A stretch of DNA of 64,000 nucleotides from Hymenopus coronatus (Eukaryota; Arthropoda; Insecta; Mantodea; Hymenopodidae), in assembly GCA_030762935.1 (NCBI GenBank), contig CM060887.1:17166501-17230500 (forward strand). The letters are read 5' to 3'. The position numbers were made by a program, and so were the translations under genes. Positions within the stretch are counted from its first letter, which is position 1. Every line of letters begins with the position of its first letter. A model generated the notes under the pieces. The model was not told where the DNA came from. It searched no databases and worked only from the letters and a program-made list of their open reading frames with translations. Below, piece after piece: positions 44,798-56,679 of the stretch.

Positions 44798-45172
44798 TTG
44801 TGGTCTCAGATTACATTGCCACCGCTGCAAGAGAAAGAAAGTAAATTAATTCGTACAAGCCTGAGCTTCGCGAAAATACTGATAAATGCACTTCTTATCA
44901 TGAACTTTTTGACATCCGGTCTGGCGTATTTCGATTTTGAATCAAATATGGAATTAGACATTCCGCCTCTTCAGGATCGAAGCCGCGAAAATGGAACTGT
45001 GGAAGCTTGTTTCGATGTATCCGGGAGTAGCATTTCTACCTTCAAATCCCGAGGTCCTGAGTATAAAAATCTATTTCGGAGAGTTGCCAACAAAGGTTTT
45101 TTCTCCTCATATCGAGAAAAAGATAAAGAAATACACTACATGATTTATTTTACGTATTCAGGAATGTATTAG
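44798..45172 (+). other. Unrecognised ORF, possible exon
   Basis: A 124-codon open frame with better base balance than its surroundings (the part from 44900 on reads MNFLTSGLAYFDFESNMEL ... GSSISTFKSRGPEYKNLFRR). No family recognised, no clear Kozak site, and no splice pair fixed. Could be an exon of an unknown gene or chance. Confidence 0.25.
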
Positions 45173-45448
45173 CATTTTGGTGTATTTAGGAATGCCTAAC
45201 TATACAGTTTTATTACTCAACGTGTAACAGCAATAAAGTCTTGAAGGAAACAAAAACCATGTAGAAGTTCGTTTAAAACACGAATCTTATTATAGGTATA
45301 AGTGAAATAAAACTATAATAAATTAGTATCTTTTTCTTTGTTCGTTCCTGAAACACAATATTCAGCAGGAGGACCCAAAAACACCCCTTTTCCGATTTCG
45401 CAATGTATTTCACTTAGAATACATAACATACAGCTCGTTCTATTCATA

Positions 45449-46054
45449 GTCCAGTCCAGTGTGATTGGCAGGCTGAGGGCAGCCCGAGGTGTGTTAGACG
45501 TGTCCCTGTTCTCAGAGAGAACTTAACCACGTTCTGTCGGGATTGTGGGTTTTGTAGGATGGCGGGTGTGTATTGGGGTTGTGGAGTGACAGGAGGAGGC
45601 GAATATTGCTCCTCGACGGTTGCCTTGATGGTGCAACGGCCCTTGTGCACCGCTGGTGTGTTTTTATCAAAATGTTTCTTGAGGTTAATTTTGAATCCAA
45701 GCAACTCTTGAAGGATAATAAGGAGCTTAGCCGTAGCAGCTGTTGGTGGTGCTCCTTCGTTACCGGGGATGCCCGCAAGCCATGCGGGGAAGCCGGTATC
45801 GCCTGAAGCGGCGGTTTGTGGGATCGTAATCCCCAAGAGACCTAACGAGGGCGCTCCGATGGAATGGTAACCCTTCGTTGAATTTTGTTGCCCGACGCCT
45901 AATCTCGTCCTCCAGGTATGGTAGACCAGAGGCTTCGTGCAGGAGTCTCGTTGGAAAGCCTCGAGGCACAGAATAGATAGCCCGGAGACACCTATTCTGT
46001 ACCCGCTGAAGCAACAGCAGACTGGAGTCTGCCGCCATGCCCCAGATCTCACAG
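45449..46054 (-). mobile_element. 5'-truncated LINE with target-site duplication
   Basis: A 606 bp insertion flanked by a perfect 10 bp duplication TCTATTCATA (45439-45448 and 46055-46064). The minus strand begins abruptly inside ORF2 (EIWGMAADSSLLLLQRVQNR, then AIYSVPRGFPTRLLHEASGL) and reaches a stop after RRFRRYRLPR, followed by about 300 bases of 3' UTR. The 3' end has a short repeat ACTGGACTGGAC and no poly(A). The coding end resembles Jockey-type LINEs. Confidence 0.8.
45760..46054 (-). pseudogene. LINE ORF2 C-terminal fragment
   Basis: About 95 residues after the reverse transcriptase: LLQRVQNRCLRAIYSVPRGF, SGLPYLEDEIRRRATKF, RSLGDYDPTNRRFRRY. Open to its stop, and cut at the 5' end by truncation on insertion. 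Confidence 0.7.
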
Positions 46055-46204
46055 TCTATTCATAAGTCATGTGATGCCGAATTTTAACGGCGAGATCACT
46101 TTTGAATGTTAAGCGGTCCAATGAACTTGTGTTATATTCGATTCACAAGGGACCTGCGACGCTTAGCGCTATTGTATGGGGGTAGAGTCTCTGATCGCAT
46201 TTAA

Positions 46205-46990
46205 CCTTTTCACTGCTACGGTCGAGATAACTTGATCGCGGTAAGAAATCCCAGCCGTGCTATCGGAGGTTTGAGCGACTGTAAGTATCAGAATTTCATA
46301 TATATATATTCAAAAGACCTAACTCTCAACCATAAGGAAGTAAAGCAAAGTTTAGCTGCACCAGCTAAACTACGTCTTGTAGCTCCACATGCTGCTAATC
46401 ACGTGATCAGCTCGACGTAATCAGAGTATTCCAAAAGTAATGAGATAATGACCTCTTCTGAATTATTAGAAGTTTTTTAGGCTTTACCGTGGGAGTATTC
46501 GGATTTATCGGAGTTCGGGGATAGTGACTGTGATATTTACGTTCCTGATAATAACGAGGATCACCATGACATCGTATTTGTTCCGGTAGAACAGTGGCAT
46601 TTTCCTCCACAAGTTCACAGTTTCGACAGTGACCAGTCAAGTATTTCTGTAGACATTAGGGACTATTACTGTAGTGTGTTCGATATTTTTTTAAAAAATC
46701 TTTTTCCCTCCCCATTTAGTGCAGCATATCGCAAATGAGACAAATACGTATTACACATTTCTAAATGAGAAAGTTTCACCAACTACCAAATCTCGCCTAC
46801 AAAAATGGAAAAATGTCATCCAGAAAGAACTATACACCTTTTCTGGAATTACACTGGGGATGGCTAAGGTAAAAAAATTGTCAATAGCGGAACGCTGGTC
46901 GAAACATCCCCTTCTTGAAATCCCACGATTCACACAATATATGTCTGACAGGAAGACATTTCCCATCGGCTCCACCGTGCGCATGTAAAA
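46205..46990 (+). mobile_element. piggyBac-like element, left part
   Basis: Begins right after TTAA (46201-46204) with CCTTTTCACTGCTACGG, the layout of piggyBac ends. From 46449 it encodes an acidic N-terminus (ALPWEYSDLSEFGDSDCDI). From 46719 it encodes HIANETNTYYTF, SRLQKWKNVIQKEL, GITLGMAKVKKLSIAERWSK and TQYMSDRKTF, the start of the piggyBac transposase domain. The DDD catalytic part and right end were not found. There are stops and a frame change between the two blocks. Confidence 0.65.
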
Positions 46991-47140
46991 AAACTTAGAA
47001 TTCGTGCGGGACCCAATAGCCCTACGCCTACCGTGATTTCTTATGGCTCTTATAGAGAATCTGCGCAGCGTTGCCACGCATGTTCCCCCGCCATCGCGAT
47101 AACTGCGCTTTCGTTCACAACCAAGTTAATTATTGTTCTT

Positions 47141-47390
47141 TTTCTTCTTGCTATTCTTGTTGTTGTTATTGCTATTATTATTTATTATTATTGTTCTTAT
47201 TATAAATTATCCTTAATTATTAATTATTATTATTATTAAACCTATTATTTCTTTTTATTATTATTTAATCTATTATTTATTATTATTATTTATCCTATTA
47301 TTATCATTATTAATAATTATTTTTATCATTAATTCTTCTTCTTCTTCTTCTTCTTATTATTATTATTATTATTATTATTAGGTCATTGCA
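47141..47390 (+). repeat. TTA/TTC-rich microsatellite tract
   Basis: Long imperfect run of TTATTA with TTCTTC blocks. Confidence 0.9.
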
Positions 47391-47569
47391 TTCATTATTG
47401 TATTTCACTAATAACGTTTAATTAGGTTAATAACTAATGTGTATTTTTCATTAATTCCTAGTGAAATACATTTATGCCTTAATTTATTGCATTCTCTTCA
47501 TAACTGCCAGAACTTTAATATTAACCTAAATATAATACACTTAACAATTCATGTGACATGGGTTCAACA

Positions 47570-47852
47570 CCTCCGTGGTGGTGTAATGGTTACCATGCTA
47601 GCTTCATATACCCAAGGTCGCGGGTTCAAACCCGGCGGAGGACGATGGATTTTTTCGGGCGTAAAAATCCTTAGCATGGCTTCCTTCGGAAGGGAAGTAA
47701 GTAGAAGGGAAGTAGATTTACGGCACGTAAAAGAACCTCAAGCCTGATTGAGAGGGCTCTGAGCAAAATTAAGCGGTCTTTCACGCCCAATATAGAATGG
47801 GACGCTGAGAGCCACAGCAGTTAAAGAGCGTCCATAAATAAATTAAAAAAAA
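47570..47852 (+). repeat. tRNA-derived SINE, family A, copy 3 (most complete)
   Basis: Complete head: acceptor-like CCTCCGT and GCGGAGG, box A GGTGTAATGGTTACCATG, box B GGTCGCGGGTTCAAACCC. Then the body with AATCCTTAGCATGGCTTCCT and CGGAAGGGAAG, and the 3' part ending AGCGTCCATAAATAAATT. This is the reference copy for the other four. Confidence 0.85.
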
Positions 47853-48180
47853 CCCAAACAAGAGCCCTGGTTGGCTTGTTCACTGCCATCACAGGAACTG
47901 GAGTCATTGCTGGAGGAACTGCTGGCTAACCTAATGGTTAGAGGTTCGATATCACCCTGCAGCTTATGTGCTTTCCACATATCGTCTTCTATCCCTTTAA
48001 CGTGTTTGCAGTAATTTAACCACTGATCTTGGGTGACTGATTAAAAACTATTGCCTATTAAATGCTTAAATGTAATGTTATGTTGCCCAACATATCCCTT
48101 TATCTAACTCCATGCCATTTCTACAGGGTTTATTTAACAATGGTATGGAGGCAACCTACAAACTGTTATTCCATGTTCTT
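47853..48180. other. Intergenic, nothing recognised
   Basis: No supported feature. Confidence 0.35.
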
Positions 48181-48186
48181 CTGCAA

Positions 48187-49216
48187 TCAAGTGGCACTAT
48201 ATTTATCTCGTACAGAATCTACAATAGTCAACAATTCTCTTTTAAGGCAATCATCCGGATAGGGTATATGTTTTGATACCAGCCAATGCTTTATATCTTC
48301 TTTGCGGGTTTTTGTAGGGGGGAGAGTCTCTACTTTTCTACCGTGGTAGGAGGAATTGTCCATAACAAAGACAGTTCTCGGTTCTATATGGGCAATAGTT
48401 GGTTCCTGAACCACTGCTCAAATCTATCGCTATCCATTTCATAATGGTATTCAGCAGAACCTTTTTTCGCCAAGAAAACAAGTTTTGCACCCTGTACAAA
48501 TCCCATCGTACCACCGGCATGCAATATTACAAATCATGGTCCGCGAGCAGTAGGTGATTTAAGACCAGTGGATAACCTGGCCAAAAGCGCTTCTTTAGGA
48601 GTTTTTATAGTCTTATCCTTCCAAACTTTTGACACACTGTACCATTTACCCAACTTTCATCAAGGTGCACAATTTTCCTTCCCTCTTTCCTGAATTGTTT
48701 TATTTTCCGTAAATAGGAATGTCGACGCACTATGATTCTTTTTTCTCAACCATAAACGATCTATTTCCTCTCTTTTCAAAATCAAATCCCATTTCCTTCA
48801 ATAAGCGATAAAAGGTTGAACATTTAAAATTTGGTAAGCCTATACCATTATTGACACGTCTTAACACCGACAGAATTGTAGGGGGAATATTTTGAAATAG
48901 AAATTAATGTAATCTTCGTCCTATAGCACTGCGTACGAAATCATTATATTTCACCTCCCTGCTGGTTTTGTACGTATGCCCTGTTTGTATTTTCTTCCGC
49001 GGTGTAGTGATGGGACCTTTTTTATATTCTTTTCTTAATCCAAAACTGGCTACTTACTCCAGTCTCCTTATGAAGTTCAGTAGCAATGAGCGAATCACTG
49101 CAACTGGGGTTCTTTTCCGTTAATATCAAACACTCGAAAAATTGTTTTTCTCTCGCCAGTTTTAAAAATCTCGCCCTTTTTCTGTGATCCATTGCGCTCT
49201 GATGAGTTAACTGCAA
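48187..49216 (-). pseudogene. IS630/Tc1-mariner-like DDE transposase, degenerate
   Basis: Minus-strand pieces in order: an N-terminal DHRKRARFLKLAREKQFFEC (49216 region), IPPTILSVLRRVNNGIGLPN and FYRLLKEMGFDFEKRGNRSF, then IVHLDESWVKWYSVSKVW (first Asp). The catalytic core follows with GFVQGAKLVFLAKKGSAEYH, the strand VFVMDNSSYHGRKVETLP (second Asp) and the end KEDIKHWLVSKHIPYPDDCL. The third acidic residue is either D in YPDD (about 34-35 residues on) or E in KREL (about 40 on), so the subfamily is open. At least two frame breaks and some stops. Not related to the mariners elsewhere in the window. Confidence 0.6.
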
Positions 49217-50256
49217 TGCACACGATGAGATTTTGTAAAACTCACACTCGCCTCAGATTCCCAAAACCTACTGAAAACAACCACTGAAGTACGAGTCCTT
49301 ATCACCCATGTCTTGCCACATCAGGTTTTTATCATCTCCAAGACACGAGGGCCAGGTTTGTTGGCTCTGTGAGCCTTGCGCGCTTTGCCTTAAACTGTTG
49401 ATTCACGGATGTCTTGGTTCTGGAGATGTTCTATGTGTACATAAAAAATAATTTCAGTCTTTCCTTGACAACTTTGTTGCTGGAAATTTTTGCGCAGAAC
49501 TGCAGAACGAGAATTAGTCAGCGACGACATTGTACGCTGTATAAAAGAATAATCCAAACACTTGGTTTTAAACTTTATTTTTTTTACTAAATATGTTTAG
49601 ACATATTGATATAATTTAAATGCCAACGTGGCAAATGGAAGTAAGCGAATAATCTAGATTTTTTTCATTGCAATTAATTTGGTTTAAAACTATATTTTAA
49701 CGTTCGGAACGAGAAAGAAATTAAAAATCTGCTTTCAACAAAATTTTAAATTTTATAATTAAAAAAATGTACAATTATATAAAATACTTTTCGTACATAC
49801 CATCGTATTCTTTCACACATTTCGTATCGAAATGCACATTCCAATTTTATCTTAGTCGCATTTGAAAACACACACATTTGGCACACACACACACGCACAC
49901 GCACCCGCGCACGTACACACACACACAAACACACACACACACACACACACACACTTGATTCCTCCATAAGAAAAGCATGGTCCATAAGAGCCCTTGTGCC
50001 TTCATGACGTGAAAATCTCTTTAGGCCATGGATGACGATTTGGCGATTATGATGATATGACTCTGACAATTGACAACATCGTTAACAAACAACATATTTA
50101 TGATGGCTTCTTAGGTAATCAGTCATGAAGACCTCGTAAGTTTTCGCAGCGAAAAACTGTTTTAAAAGCTTTAAAACAAAATATTTATTTATTGTCAGGA
50201 AACTTTAAGGTCTGTGGACTCCGGGACACTATAATGATCCCAAAACAGCTGTCATC
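49217..50256. other. Intergenic with a (CA)n microsatellite
   Basis: A CA-rich run lies at 49881-49954; an open frame across it on the other strand is a by-product of the repeat. Nothing else recognised. Confidence 0.5.
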
Positions 50257-50527
50257 CTCAGTGGTCAAGGGGTAACATGCTAGCCTCTGGTTCCCAAGTT
50301 TGCAGATTCAAACCCGGCGGAGAGCGGGGTTCGGTCGTAAAAATCCTTACTATGGCTTCCTTCAGAAGGGAAGTAAAGCCATTAGTCCCATGTTGTAGAT
50401 TAATGGCACGTAAAATAATCTTAAGCCTGACAGAGAGGCCTCTGAGCTAAAGTGAGCGGTCTTTCACGCCCAATATAGAATGAAATGCTAAGAACCACAG
50501 CAGTTTAAAGATATTCCTTAAATAAAA
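50257..50527 (+). repeat. SINE family A, copy 4
   Basis: Head with box A-like GTCAAGGGGTAACATG and box B-like GCAGATTCAAACCCGG, the family A body (AAATCCTTACTATGGCTTCC) and an AAATAAAACTG-type end. Ends about 190 bp upstream of the importin start codon. Confidence 0.8.
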
Positions 50528-50643
50528 CTGAATTTAGTTACAAAAAAAAAAAATTGTAGTGCTTATAGCGGCAATTCCATGTAGTTCTTCATTGTCGGCA
50601 ACACGGATAGTTTATTCTGTGCTCAAACGTAGTGAAAATTCAA

Positions 50644-50651
50644 TGACGTCA
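50644..50651. promoter_or_regulatory. Full CRE site (TGACGTCA) upstream of importin alpha
   Basis: Perfect palindromic cAMP-response element 70-77 bases before the importin ATG, in a short region less AT-rich than its flanks. It probably lies in the core promoter or 5' UTR. Confidence 0.5.
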
Positions 50652-50720
50652 TTTGTAATTTGCTCTTGTGAGACCCCGGCATTTTGAACGGAGGAGGTTG
50701 ACTCTCGAATATAGTTAAAA

Positions 50721-50786
50721 ATGGCGTCTGATTCGCAAAACAAGAATAGAATGCAAGTTTTCAAGAACAAAGGGAAGGATCAAGAT
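50721..50786 (+). CDS. KPNA3/4-like: Importin subunit alpha (KPNA3/4 type), first coding exon
   Basis: A 22-codon exon starting ATGGCG in a good context (AAAAATGG) and ending at GAT/GTGAGT, a strong splice donor in phase 0. It encodes MASDSQNKNRMQVFKNKGKD plus QD, the N-terminus of the importin-beta-binding domain. The FKNKG(K/R)D block is typical of the alpha-3/alpha-4 (KPNA3/KPNA4) branch, which imports classical NLS cargo. The expected next residues (EMRRRRNEV-like) should begin exon 2, which I could not find to the right; the intron may be longer than 13 kb. Confidence rests on this short but very characteristic block plus the donor. Confidence 0.8.
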
Positions 50787-52804
50787 GTGAGTAATGTTTT
50801 TGACAAGGTTTAAGTAATCTTAAACAAAAGCTCTTTATAATGTTGTAGTTGTTTGATGAAAAATAAATGAAAAAGTAAATGCAGCTGGAAGCATGTAGGT
50901 TTCCAGTTACGTGAAAGATACATATTAAAGTTTCACGTTTCTAATGAAGTTTGGTTTGTCACCAATACAACTAAAGACAGTGGTTTAAGAGTATTAAAAT
51001 GTATAAAGACTCCTACAGATATACTTCCAAGATTATTTTACTTTTGCTGTCTTAGAATTCGTCTGTTAATTTTGGGTATTGCAGTTTACAGTGGAAATCT
51101 TATGTGCGTAATTCGTCATAGATGAATTAATAACAGACATGTAAAGAAAACACTACAATGTCTGTATTAATATGCTTTTCAGCAAATCATGAGAAAATAT
51201 TATGCAAAGTGGAGCATCGTGTATTCGCGAAGGAATTAAAGAAATCATATAGGAAGTTGTGTGTTATTAAGTTCAACATAATTCCTAAGTATACACCCAG
51301 TAATACTTAGTGACTTTGTCTTTCACTAATACTTTTTTTTAATTCTAAGTTTCAACAAATTTGATACTTCGTAGGACTACCCCCTCTTCGAGAAAAAGTG
51401 CAATCTTTTCATGAGAGTGTGCATGTGTAGTTGATCTATTAGGTTTACACAATCGTTTATTGACCACGATGTACTATTGAAATTCTCAACGAGAAGTTCG
51501 CTTACAGGGCTGGGAATTATTTTAGGGAGAGTAACAACATGGAGTTCAAAGGGTACAGTGTCTAATATTAAGAGGTATAGCTGACTATTTTTCATTTTTT
51601 AAAAGTGATCGTTGACATAGTTTTAGTTAAATATCTACCCTGGTAATTATTTAGTTTATCACAATGGGCTGATATGTTATAAACCACACTTAATATGTGC
51701 CAAGGGGTATTGAAGTATCACTTATCACTGTCTCCTTTATTTACCACTTATCAGAAAACTTATAGTTGCATGCATCGAAGAATTGGCTATCTGTATGATG
51801 TGTTCAATGTCCCCAGGCCTGGCTCGAAGATGGGACTAGATGAACAAAACAAAACAAACAAACAAAACTTTCAATTTGGACAAATACATTAATGGAAAAC
51901 TTTGGTTCTTTTATACTACTACCTTAGAAGAGCACTTGATCTAAACAACAAAAAGCATGAAATATGTCAGCAAATCCTATTAAAACTCTCTGGGGTTAAC
52001 ATACACACTATCCAAAGACATAACTATTTTACATATTGAAGTAGTAATGTAAACAGTATGAAATGATAGGATGGAATAACAACATTTGAAATGTGCCTTA
52101 TTAATTAGAATATGAAAGTGCTCCAATGAAAATGACAGTTTTCCAGTTCAGTGCTTTTCCATGCAAATTAATTTGGCACTTTTTATGGAAACACTGGCAC
52201 ACTTGGACGTTAAATCAATAATACCTTTAATGGCTGAATCCAATATATGTACAAACATTATGAACACATTCAATACATATTTTTCAAAATTTTCCCCACA
52301 CCTAAACATTTTCATTACTTATAATAATTATTAAACCATTTAACCACTATGTGCACATATCTATTAAGTTTGGTTCAACTCGTGATATTTACTTGAAAAA
52401 TATTTATCACTACATATTTGTATTTAAATTCAGTGTAAACAAAAACGTAATATTCCGACAATACTTTTAATAAAGTAAACGTATGCTCTTAATAAAGTAA
52501 AGACTAAAATATAAACAAAATGAATTTCTGTAGTCCAAACATGGAGCTATGTTGTAATCTACACCCAATGCACACATCTTACCACATGCTATATTTACAT
52601 CAGTTCTAAAACTGGCAGGATAATAGGTATAGTTTTTAAAAATAAATAATGAAAATCTAATTTTATGATACAGATTAATTTGAATACTTATTCTATTTGA
52701 AAATTTGAAGCAAACCAAAAATGTATATGCAATTGAAAAGTGAAATTTATACATTTCAATTGAAACTGATTTTTGATTCGTAACCTGGAATAATGTGTCT
52801 ATGC
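50787..52804 (+). other. Start of importin intron 1, nothing else recognised
   Basis: Begins with the donor GTGAGTAATG. AT-rich, no recognised exon or repeat. Confidence 0.4.
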
Positions 52805-52816
52805 TGTTATGAAATG

Positions 52817-53111
52817 GAGTTTTATTTATGATGCTCTTTAACTACTGCTGCTCACAGCGTCCCATTCCATATTGGGTGTGAAAGACTGTTTAATTCTAAT
52901 CAGATGCCTCTTTTTTTTTTTTATCTTGAGGTTATTTTACGTGCCATTATGTTAGACCTAGGACCTACATATTTACTTCCCTTCTGAAGGAAGCCATGCT
53001 AAGGTTTTTTATTGCCTGAAAATATCCATCGTCCTCTGCTGGGTTTGAACCAGTGACCTTGGATATATAAAGCTAGAATGGTAACCATTACACCACAGAG
53101 GGCAACTATGA
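52817..53111 (-). repeat. SINE family A, copy 5, with target-site duplication
   Basis: Flanked by a perfect 12 bp duplication TGTTATGAAATG (52805-52816 and 53112-53123). The minus strand has the complete head (GGTGTAATGGTTACCATTCT, box B GTCACTGGTTCAAACCC) and body. Probably within the importin intron. Confidence 0.85.
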
Positions 53112-53123
53112 TGTTATGAAATG

Positions 53124-53730
53124 TAGGAGGACACAGTAGCACATTGAGAGTTAGGACAATAGAAATTTTTAAGGCAGATATAATGATGCAGAGACCTTAG
53201 TAACACAGAATATGAATGCAGAAGGTTACTATAATAACTGCTCATTAGCAGTAAAAGGAGAATGTGGGTGCCCAAGTAGTGGCCTATCCTGTGTACTTGA
53301 ATGTTGGCTATCACCTCATGCCATATCCTACAATTCAGTGAATATATTAGTTATTAAGTCAAATGGACGGAATACCATATGTGCTTACTTTCAACACAAG
53401 ACATTAAAAGTACAAGAGACATTGTTGTCTGTGCAACATGAATTATATTGACTCTCACACAGGGACAGCGACTTCAGCTATCAAATTGATAGAGAAAATG
53501 ATTAAGAATAGTACAGCCATAGAATATGTAGTAGAGGGCCTCACCCTTCTAAACAACAGCAGATCCCAACTTACATTAATGATGTAAGTGTTATAGACTT
53601 GTCAGTCCATCAGTAAAAGGGCTAGAAATTACACGTATCACTAGTGGAGCAGTCCCCTTAAGAAAATATGTATTCGCAAAAACTACAATTAATGTAAGAC
53701 CACAAGGAAAAAGAAATAATAAAACATATA
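53124..53730. other. Probable intron, nothing recognised
   Basis: No supported feature. Confidence 0.3.
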
Positions 53731-54150
53731 CAAGGATCACTCCAAATGTTTTAGCAGCAGCCACAAATGTTTTACAATTGAGTTATAACTTTTACAACTT
53801 TTCAAAGCATCCTCCATTATGATAATATATTTTTTCATCTGTTCAAACCACTTTGAAAATGCATCTAACCAAGCTTCTTTTGGAAAGTTGCTAACAACCT
53901 CTTGTTGCCAGTGGCTTCTTCATATGATAAATGGGGACCATGGAACTTTTGTTTTGGGAAAAAGAAATAATTCACAAGGAGCCAGACCTGGAGAAATAGG
54001 GGGGGGGGGTTAGGAAGTAGTCATATATTTTTATCAGCTAAGAAATCCAATGTTCTGGCTACTGTGTGAGCAGAAGCATTATCATGGTGAAGCAGCAGGT
54101 GAGTGGTCTTTGATCTTGTATGCTAAGTTTTCCATGCTGCAATGACATGA
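53731..54150 (-). pseudogene. Mariner transposase 3' fragment
   Basis: Starts at a terminal-repeat-like CAAGGATCACTCCAAATG after TA. The minus strand encodes HHDNASAHTVARTLDFLADK (second Asp region), a damaged third-Asp region, GPHLSY-like scraps and the C-terminal FQSGLNRWKN. A G-run (54000-54009) lies in the middle. Only one end present. Confidence 0.55.
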
Positions 54151-55321
54151 CACACATACATTTACTACTACTAACAAGCACACATACATAAATATGTGAT
54201 TTTTTTTTCTTCCAACATGTTTGTAATGTCAAAACAAGTGCTTACACAAATTTTTATATTGCAAATGTAATTACTTCATGTTATTTACACATTAATAAGA
54301 GCAGGGGAGGGGGTGATGTTTGGTTTCATGCAAGAAGAAATCAAATTAAATGAAGTTTCTCAAGAGTACTACACATCACCAAATGTGATTGTTATCCCTG
54401 AACATATACCTTGCAGAATTGGTATTCCACAAAAAAGTGTTTAAAACATAATTTCACTATACATCTAATAACTGCCACTTTTTCACATTTATTACAGTCC
54501 TTCCAGTACAGTTGGCTGCTGGCTGGACTATCAGAAAAAAACCAAAACACAATGGATTATTGTTTTAAGAATTTGAAAGGACTATGGGTGCAGCTTGTAA
54601 TATACCTGAATAACAGTTCACTTATGAAGGGCAGTATACACTGCTGCCATAGAATATTTACTGGAAGATAATCTGAGACTTGGTTAAGCTACAAGGGATA
54701 ACGTTTTATGTCATATTCATAGATTACAGAAATTCAAAGCCAGAGCTCTGGGGATGCTTGGTGAAGACAGTCACTTAGTGGAAACCATAACTAATATATT
54801 GCACCATAAATTCTGATTCACAACAGCCAGTAACGGTAACCAGAACAAGGACAAAATTGAAATAACACATATTTCAATGGAGATGTTCACAATTGATGGG
54901 AGGCCTTCCCATGCCCCAGAAACGGAAAGCAAGATTTGGCCATGTTTTAATGTTCTTGTTCCTGGGCACTGCATTTTATGCCTATTAAACTGTTTGCTGT
55001 ATACGTTATTAGGCAGCTGTGAGATGAAACAGTTGCTAGAGCTCACTTAAGTCACATCTTTTTAATTATGTTGACTGAATTGGAGATATAAATATTATTG
55101 TCAATTAAAGACAAAAATGAAGTCTCGATGCTCAAAATTGACCAGGAAAAGAAAAAAATGCATTCCTGTTCTTGTTGCCAGGGTTTTGTGAACTAAAATC
55201 TTGTGTCCTGTATGGTTTCCCTCTTGTCGATTTGGTTAATGTTCTCGGATTATTGTGAATCAGCCCTAACTTTCTCACAATTAGGGATAACCTCCAATCA
55301 TGACCTCCAAATATACAGCTA
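54151..55321. other. Probable intron, nothing recognised
   Basis: No supported feature. Confidence 0.3.
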
Positions 55322-56679
55322 GGGTATCCTACAAGGTGATCTGGTAAGTCCTCTGCTATTCAACTTTGCAATAACAGATATAATTAAATATACTGCAAGG
55401 TATGGAAAACAGGGTCTCACTCTGTGCCTATGCTAATGATATGGTAATAGGATCCAGAATGCTGGAACCGACTTAACAACATAGGCCAGTGAAAACAAAT
55501 TGCATCTCTTCTCTTCATCTTTTCCTCTCCCTTATGCACTTTTGAGTGTCAGGTTTCATCAGCCAGCCATGAACCATTTCCTATACTTTGTCCTATCGCT
55601 AGTTAGTTGTTTTAACTTCCCGCAAAGTCTTTCCTTTCTTATTCACTATTTTCTCTACATAATCACTCCATTCCATTCTTGGTTGCCCTCTCCCTTTTCT
55701 CCCTTCTCCTCTGGCTTTCCATACCTGTTCGGTTTCCTGCTCTCATCCATCCTATTTATGTGTCCAAACCATCTTAAAACTTTTGCCTTTATCTTTTTAT
55801 TAGTGATTCTTGATTAAGGATATTCCTTATTTGACAGTTTCTTATCCTGTCCCTTCTGGTTTTCCCAATACATTTCTATAAATACTTCATTTATGTACTT
55901 GTAAAAATTGCATCTCAATAGAGAAAAAGTTATCCAAATGATCTTGAGAAGAGGAGGGAGGATAGCCGATAGACACAGTATCCTCATGACCAAGAATCAT
56001 TGACGACAGGAAATTTGTCTAAATATTTTGACATAACATTATAATAGCAGAACTGAGTTTACAAAACATATAGAAAATATGGTGATAATGGCAGTAACTG
56101 TCGTGTGAATGACATCCAACTTCTGTAAACATTAACCTTGACCACTGGAATGAAGATATTTGCTGCCAAGATAATCCCAATTGTGAGCTACGACTTAGAA
56201 CTTATACGGCCTTATATCACCAAGAGTAACCTAAAGTCTATAGACCAAATTAAGTTAATCTACCTAAAGAAAGTTCTACCATATCCCCATCTAGACTGAC
56301 ATATGAACTTTACTGGAGAATTTCTTCACAGAGTAATTCCGAATGCAGATACTCATATCATTTACAACAGCATAACAAGATCTACTAGCCAAGCTTCAAA
56401 CTAAGAAAGAAGGAATCTGGAGTGTTACTGTGGAACTGAAGCGATGCTATCAACAGACTGGAGGGGTGCAGATTATGTACTGCATCACCCTCTGACATGC
56501 TTTGGGGTTCACGGGTTCCACTTCCATGCATGCAGGTTAAAATTCTCACTTGCCAAATGAACTATGTAAATGTGAGTTGTGTAAAGAACAGTGTGATCAG
56601 TATCATGGGATCAATTGTAAAAATATAACATTTCACTAATAAAACTGTGGGAAGATCAATGTACATTGTCAGCTTTATA

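Noticed and set aside
45444..46052. 202-codon minus-strand frame
   Set aside because: Different frame from the recognisable LINE ORF2 end at 45760-46038 and covering its 3' UTR; treated as chance.
47570..47642. tRNA gene in the SINE head
   Set aside because: The head has Pol III boxes but is followed by the SINE body found in four other copies.
49746..50069. 107-codon minus-strand frame
   Set aside because: Its core is translation of a CA microsatellite (Val-Cys repeats).
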